The position numbers were made by a program, and so were the translations under genes. Below, piece after piece: positions 63,118 to 64,000 of a DNA stretch of 64,000 bases. The notes under the pieces are model-generated. The model was not told the origin of the DNA, made no database searches, and saw only the letters and a list, made by a program, of their open reading frames with translations. The stretch's first letter is position 1, and each line of letters starts with the position of its first letter. Location: the NCBI GenBank assembly GCA_021781495.1, contig JAJXWS010000003.1:1-64000 (forward strand), written 5' to 3'. This DNA is from Acidobacteriota bacterium. Lineage in GTDB: Bacteria; Acidobacteriota; Terriglobia; Terriglobales; Acidobacteriaceae.

Positions 63118-64000
63118 TTACTGGCTTCCGCGCACCTTCGGCGTCAGATACCCCGGCCCCACCGGGTCCGTCACGTACTCAGCCACGATCCGGTCCATCT
63201 CCGCCATCGCGTCCGCGTCCAGATGCCAGTCCAGCACGCCGGCCACCGCGTCCAATTGCTCCGGACTCTTGGCACCCCACAGGGCCACCGTCACGCCCGG
63301 CCGGTCCAGCACCCAGCGCACCGACAGTTCCAGCACGGTCTTCCCGTAGCGCAACCGCGCAAACTCCGTCAGCCGCTCCACCGCACTCATATACTGGCTG
63401 AAGCGCGGCTCCTGGAACTTCGGATCCACCCGGCGAATGTCTCCCGCATCGAACCGCATGCCCCGATGCACTCGCCCGCCCAGCAGGCTGCGGCATAACG
63501 AGCTGTACGCGATCACGGCCACCCGGCTCTCTCGGCACCACGGCAGAACCGCCGCATCCATCTCGCGCTCGAAAAGGTTGTACGGCAACTGATGCGCAGC
63601 CAGCGGCGCCATCGTGCGGAACTCCTCCATCTGCGCCACGCTGAAGTTGCTCACGCCCGCCGCGCGCACCTTGCCTTCTCGCTGAAACTCCGCAATCAAC
63701 GCGGCCACCTCCGCCACCGGAACACGCGGATCGGGCCAATGAACCTGGTAGAGATCGACCGTGTCCACGCCCAGCCTGCGCAGGCTATCCTCCAGTTCGC
63801 GGCGCAGCCGTATCGCGCTGGAGTTCACATACACGCCCTCGTCATCCCACTCCAGCCCAGCCTTCGTCGCAATGTAAAAGTCCTCGCGCCGGCCATGTGC
63901 GCGAATCGCCTTGCCGACAATCTCCTCCGCCCGTCCATGGCCGTAGATCGGAGCCGTATCGATCAGGCGAATGCCGCGCTCCACCGCACTCAGGCAAGTG
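63118..64000 (-). CDS. Aldo/keto reductase, N-terminus cut by the window edge
   Basis: An NADP-dependent TIM-barrel oxidoreductase; at least 294 residues are inside the window and the 5' end lies beyond 64000. The catalytic residues are visible: Asp and Tyr in LIDTAPIYGHGRAEE, Lys in YIATKAGLEW and His in DLYQVHWPDP. SAYSSLCRSLLGGR-like (VIAYSSLCRSLLGG) and the C-terminal AGVLDWHLDADAMAEMD belong to the AKR11/YdhF/general stress protein 69 group. The GTG at 63984 could open a frame but would remove conserved residues, so it is not the start. No operon partner is seen. Confidence 0.92.
   Translation of the reverse strand, partial: TCLSAVERGIRLIDTAPIYGHGRAEEIVGKAIRAHGRREDFYIATKAGLEWDDEGVYVNSSAIRLRRELEDSLRRLGVDTVDLYQVHWPDPRVPVAEVAALIAEFQREGKVRAAGVSNFSVAQMEEFRTMAPLAAHQLPYNLFEREMDAAVLPWCRESRVAVIAYSSLCRSLLGGRVHRGMRFDAGDIRRVDPKFQEPRFSQYMSAVERLTEFARLRYGKTVLELSVRWVLDRPGVTVALWGAKSPEQLDAVAGVLDWHLDADAMAEMDRIVAEYVTDPVGPGYLTPKVRGSQ

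Overview
The window looks like a chromosomal segment of a member of the Acidobacteriota, most likely family Acidobacteriaceae; the genus cannot be fixed from sequence alone. The reasons are high GC with strongly C-ending codons, a 1284-residue Oar-like TonB receptor with an N-terminal carboxypeptidase-regulatory-like domain, several CRTAC1 (FG-GAP/UnbV) and TPR exported proteins, and a fadN-type beta-oxidation enzyme. The right end carries the classic replication-origin neighbourhood (yidC-yidD-rnpA-rpmH divergent from dnaA).

Layout. 0-4 kb, minus strand: a beta-oxidation operon (multifunctional 3-hydroxyacyl-CoA dehydrogenase/enoyl-CoA hydratase, a small secreted protein, and a thiolase cut by the window edge). 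4-8 kb: a membrane protein, a CDF zinc/cation exporter and a secreted CocE-type serine hydrolase. 8-15 kb: prfA-prmC, a zinc alcohol dehydrogenase, and a sugar transporter with a PfkB kinase. This stretch is sprinkled with short palindromic repeats, four of which sit in frame inside prmC. 15-22 kb: a SIS-domain isomerase/deaminase, an MFS sugar porter, an FN3 lipoprotein, a FAH-family hydrolase, transaldolase and a conserved protein of unknown function. 22-33 kb: a TonB receptor divergent from a MarR regulator with palindromic operators between them, hslVU, an M16 peptidase pair coupled to glmU, and an HD-GYP response regulator behind a structured leader.

33-48 kb is an exported carbohydrate-related region: two CRTAC1 proteins, three TPR proteins, the giant TonB receptor and two GH43 (arabinanase-like) enzymes. 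LacI-type operator-like palindromes lie before both GH43 genes. 47.9-49.4 kb holds tmRNA (ssrA), a CYCXC-family protein, a probable unannotated small RNA with its own promoter and terminator, and a small membrane protein. 49.5-57.5 kb: a secreted GH13 alpha-glucosidase, an SPFH protein, an AsmA-like protein, a zinc-ribbon coiled-coil protein, a 5'(3')-nucleotidase-like HAD protein, a cupin-XRE regulator and a TIGR01777 epimerase. 57.6-63 kb: yidC, yidD, rnpA, rpmH, then dnaA and a Jag/KhpB-like RNA-binding protein, and finally an aldo/keto reductase cut by the right edge.

The most unusual items are (i) a modular family of palindromic repeats with a common head and tail but different stems, which has entered prmC and adds about 80 residues; (ii) a candidate small RNA at 48.93-49.04 kb; (iii) a structured leader before the HD-GYP regulator; and (iv) a 34-codon membrane ORF translationally coupled to a sugar transporter. 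No CRISPR array, insertion sequence, prophage, rRNA or convincing tRNA was seen.
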